From Cryptomeria japonica (taxonomy: Eukaryota; Streptophyta; Pinopsida; Cupressales; Cupressaceae), in the NCBI RefSeq assembly GCF_030272615.1, contig NC_081411.1, positions 155,334,971-155,398,970 on the forward strand: a stretch of DNA of 64,000 nt, read 5' to 3'. The translations under genes and the position numbers were made by a program. How positions within the stretch are numbered: position 1 is the first letter of the stretch; every line of letters starts with the position of its first letter. The notes under the pieces were generated by a model. That model did not search any database. It had not been told where the DNA came from and saw only the letters and a program-made list of their open reading frames with translations. Of the stretch, positions 63,136-64,000 are shown one piece after another.

Positions 63136-64000
63136 TGTTGGCATTTGGCACTATAACAGACAAGAGATTATTGGCATTTCAATAAGGATACTGAGAAGGT
63201 TGTTGATGATTATGGATATAACTGATTAAGGATGTTTACTGTCTTAATATTATTATTTTGTCATTGATGTCAAGAAATTGATTTTCTAATTCAGTATGAT
63301 GTTGCCATATATTGAGAAGTATGATTTGATGAGTATAAATATGTCAATAAAAGACACTGAAAGAATATGATGAATAAGGGGAGAAATAAGTTATTCAATG
63401 GGAAACTATTACAAAGTTAGAAAATGATGAGATCATGATGATTAGATTGTTTGGATATTCTACATATGTTATTGATTGGAAGGTTAATACTATACTATGT
63501 TACCAAGCAAAGAACCTAGTCGGTAAACCCTAAGGAATCTAGTCGGTAAACCCTATGGTTATCGCTATCGGTTAATGAAGGCAAAATATCTACCGAGTGA
63601 AGTTTAGTATTCACCGAGTTGTAACCGAGTTGTAACCGAGCTATAACAGAATACATTAAATGATTACATGTGTTATTTAAGGAAGGAAGCTGATGAGCTG
63701 GCTATAATTAATTGATTGGTATGCCGTGAATGAAGTTTGTTGAAGAATCTATGGCAAAGGAAAATCAACAGGAAGATCTACAACTTAGATTGAACCACAA
63801 CACCCTAGCACAAGTTCCAAGAAATGTATGCAAGTTCCAAGGCAGGGTAAAAAGTTTTCAGATCGAAGGATACATTGAACCTGAACAAAGTTTGAAGATC
63901 TGATGGCTATGATTGATCATGGGAAATGTGATCAAGGAGATTAAGTGGTTGGCGAATTGTTTATAAATAGGGAACTGTTCATAAACAATGTGTGCAGGCA
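63136..64000 (+). mobile_element. Start of another LTR, running off the window
   Basis: The sequence changes at 63135 into gttggcatttggcac and continues without ORFs. It contains repeated ...ccgagttgtaa words at 63597-63640 and a TATA box (tataaatag) at 63962-63970. This fits the promoter part of an LTR inserted into element B. The other end is outside the window, so this is an inference. Confidence 0.45.

Overview
The window looks like intergenic, repeat-dominated DNA from a large plant nuclear genome. It has one intron-containing plant gene in a mass of nested, decayed retroelements. Long ancient LTR elements, RNase H-bearing LINEs, captured transposon-associated ORFs and strong A+T bias suggest a gymnosperm (conifer-like) genome. 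That is an inference; no marker in the sequence fixes the species. Almost all open frames are fragments of mobile elements carrying stops and frameshifts.

Layout. 1-3.1 kb: left arm of a long inverted repeat with a two-exon gene remnant of unknown family on the minus strand, running off the window start. 3.7-4.2 kb: hairpin cassettes about 128 bp apart. 4.4-6.1 kb: Copia-type gag remnant (minus) split by a solo LTR. 8.0-8.2 kb: possible tRNA-derived SINE. 11.56-14.40 kb: a serine carboxypeptidase-like gene, ten exons joining to an intact 475-residue frame, with a tandem array of decayed splice-donor regions in its last intron. 14.97-21.16 kb: full-length but inactivated L1-type LINE with target-site duplications. 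21.27-29.37 kb: LTR element C with a tRNA-Trp-type primer site, a gag remnant, an antisense plant-mobile-domain (PMD) gene remnant and two inverted arrays of AGCGCT-core repeats. 30.3-31.3 kb: transposon-type ORF remnant (minus). 32.3-33.5 kb: Ty3/Gypsy integrase end (minus). 33.5-36.56 kb: right arm of the inverted repeat. 36.8-37.5 kb: GA-rich tandem repeats. 37.5-39.4 kb: palindromic satellite with higher-order structure. 39.6-42.1 kb: 5'-truncated LINE (minus) with RNase H and an extra downstream ORF. 42.2-50.2 kb: LTR element A (plus). 50.2-54.0 kb: Ty3/Gypsy gag, protease, RT and RNase H (minus), colinear with the integrase piece at 32.3-33.5 kb. 55.5-56.3 kb: tandemly duplicated unknown domain. 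56.4-63.1 kb: LTR element B (minus), same family as A. 63.14-64 kb: start of another LTR.

How it fits together. Elements A and B define a non-autonomous LTR family: initiator-Met-type primer site, a coiled-coil/zinc-knuckle gag-like protein, then one very long ORF and no recognisable polymerase. The long ORF, the extra ORF of the LINE at 39.6-42.1 kb and the remnant at 30.3-31.3 kb share a weak common layout. The most unusual items are this ORF family, the higher-order palindromic satellite, the 3-kb inverted repeat with its unidentified gene, and the paired iteron arrays of element C. All calls come from reading the sequence by eye; no alignment or database search was run.
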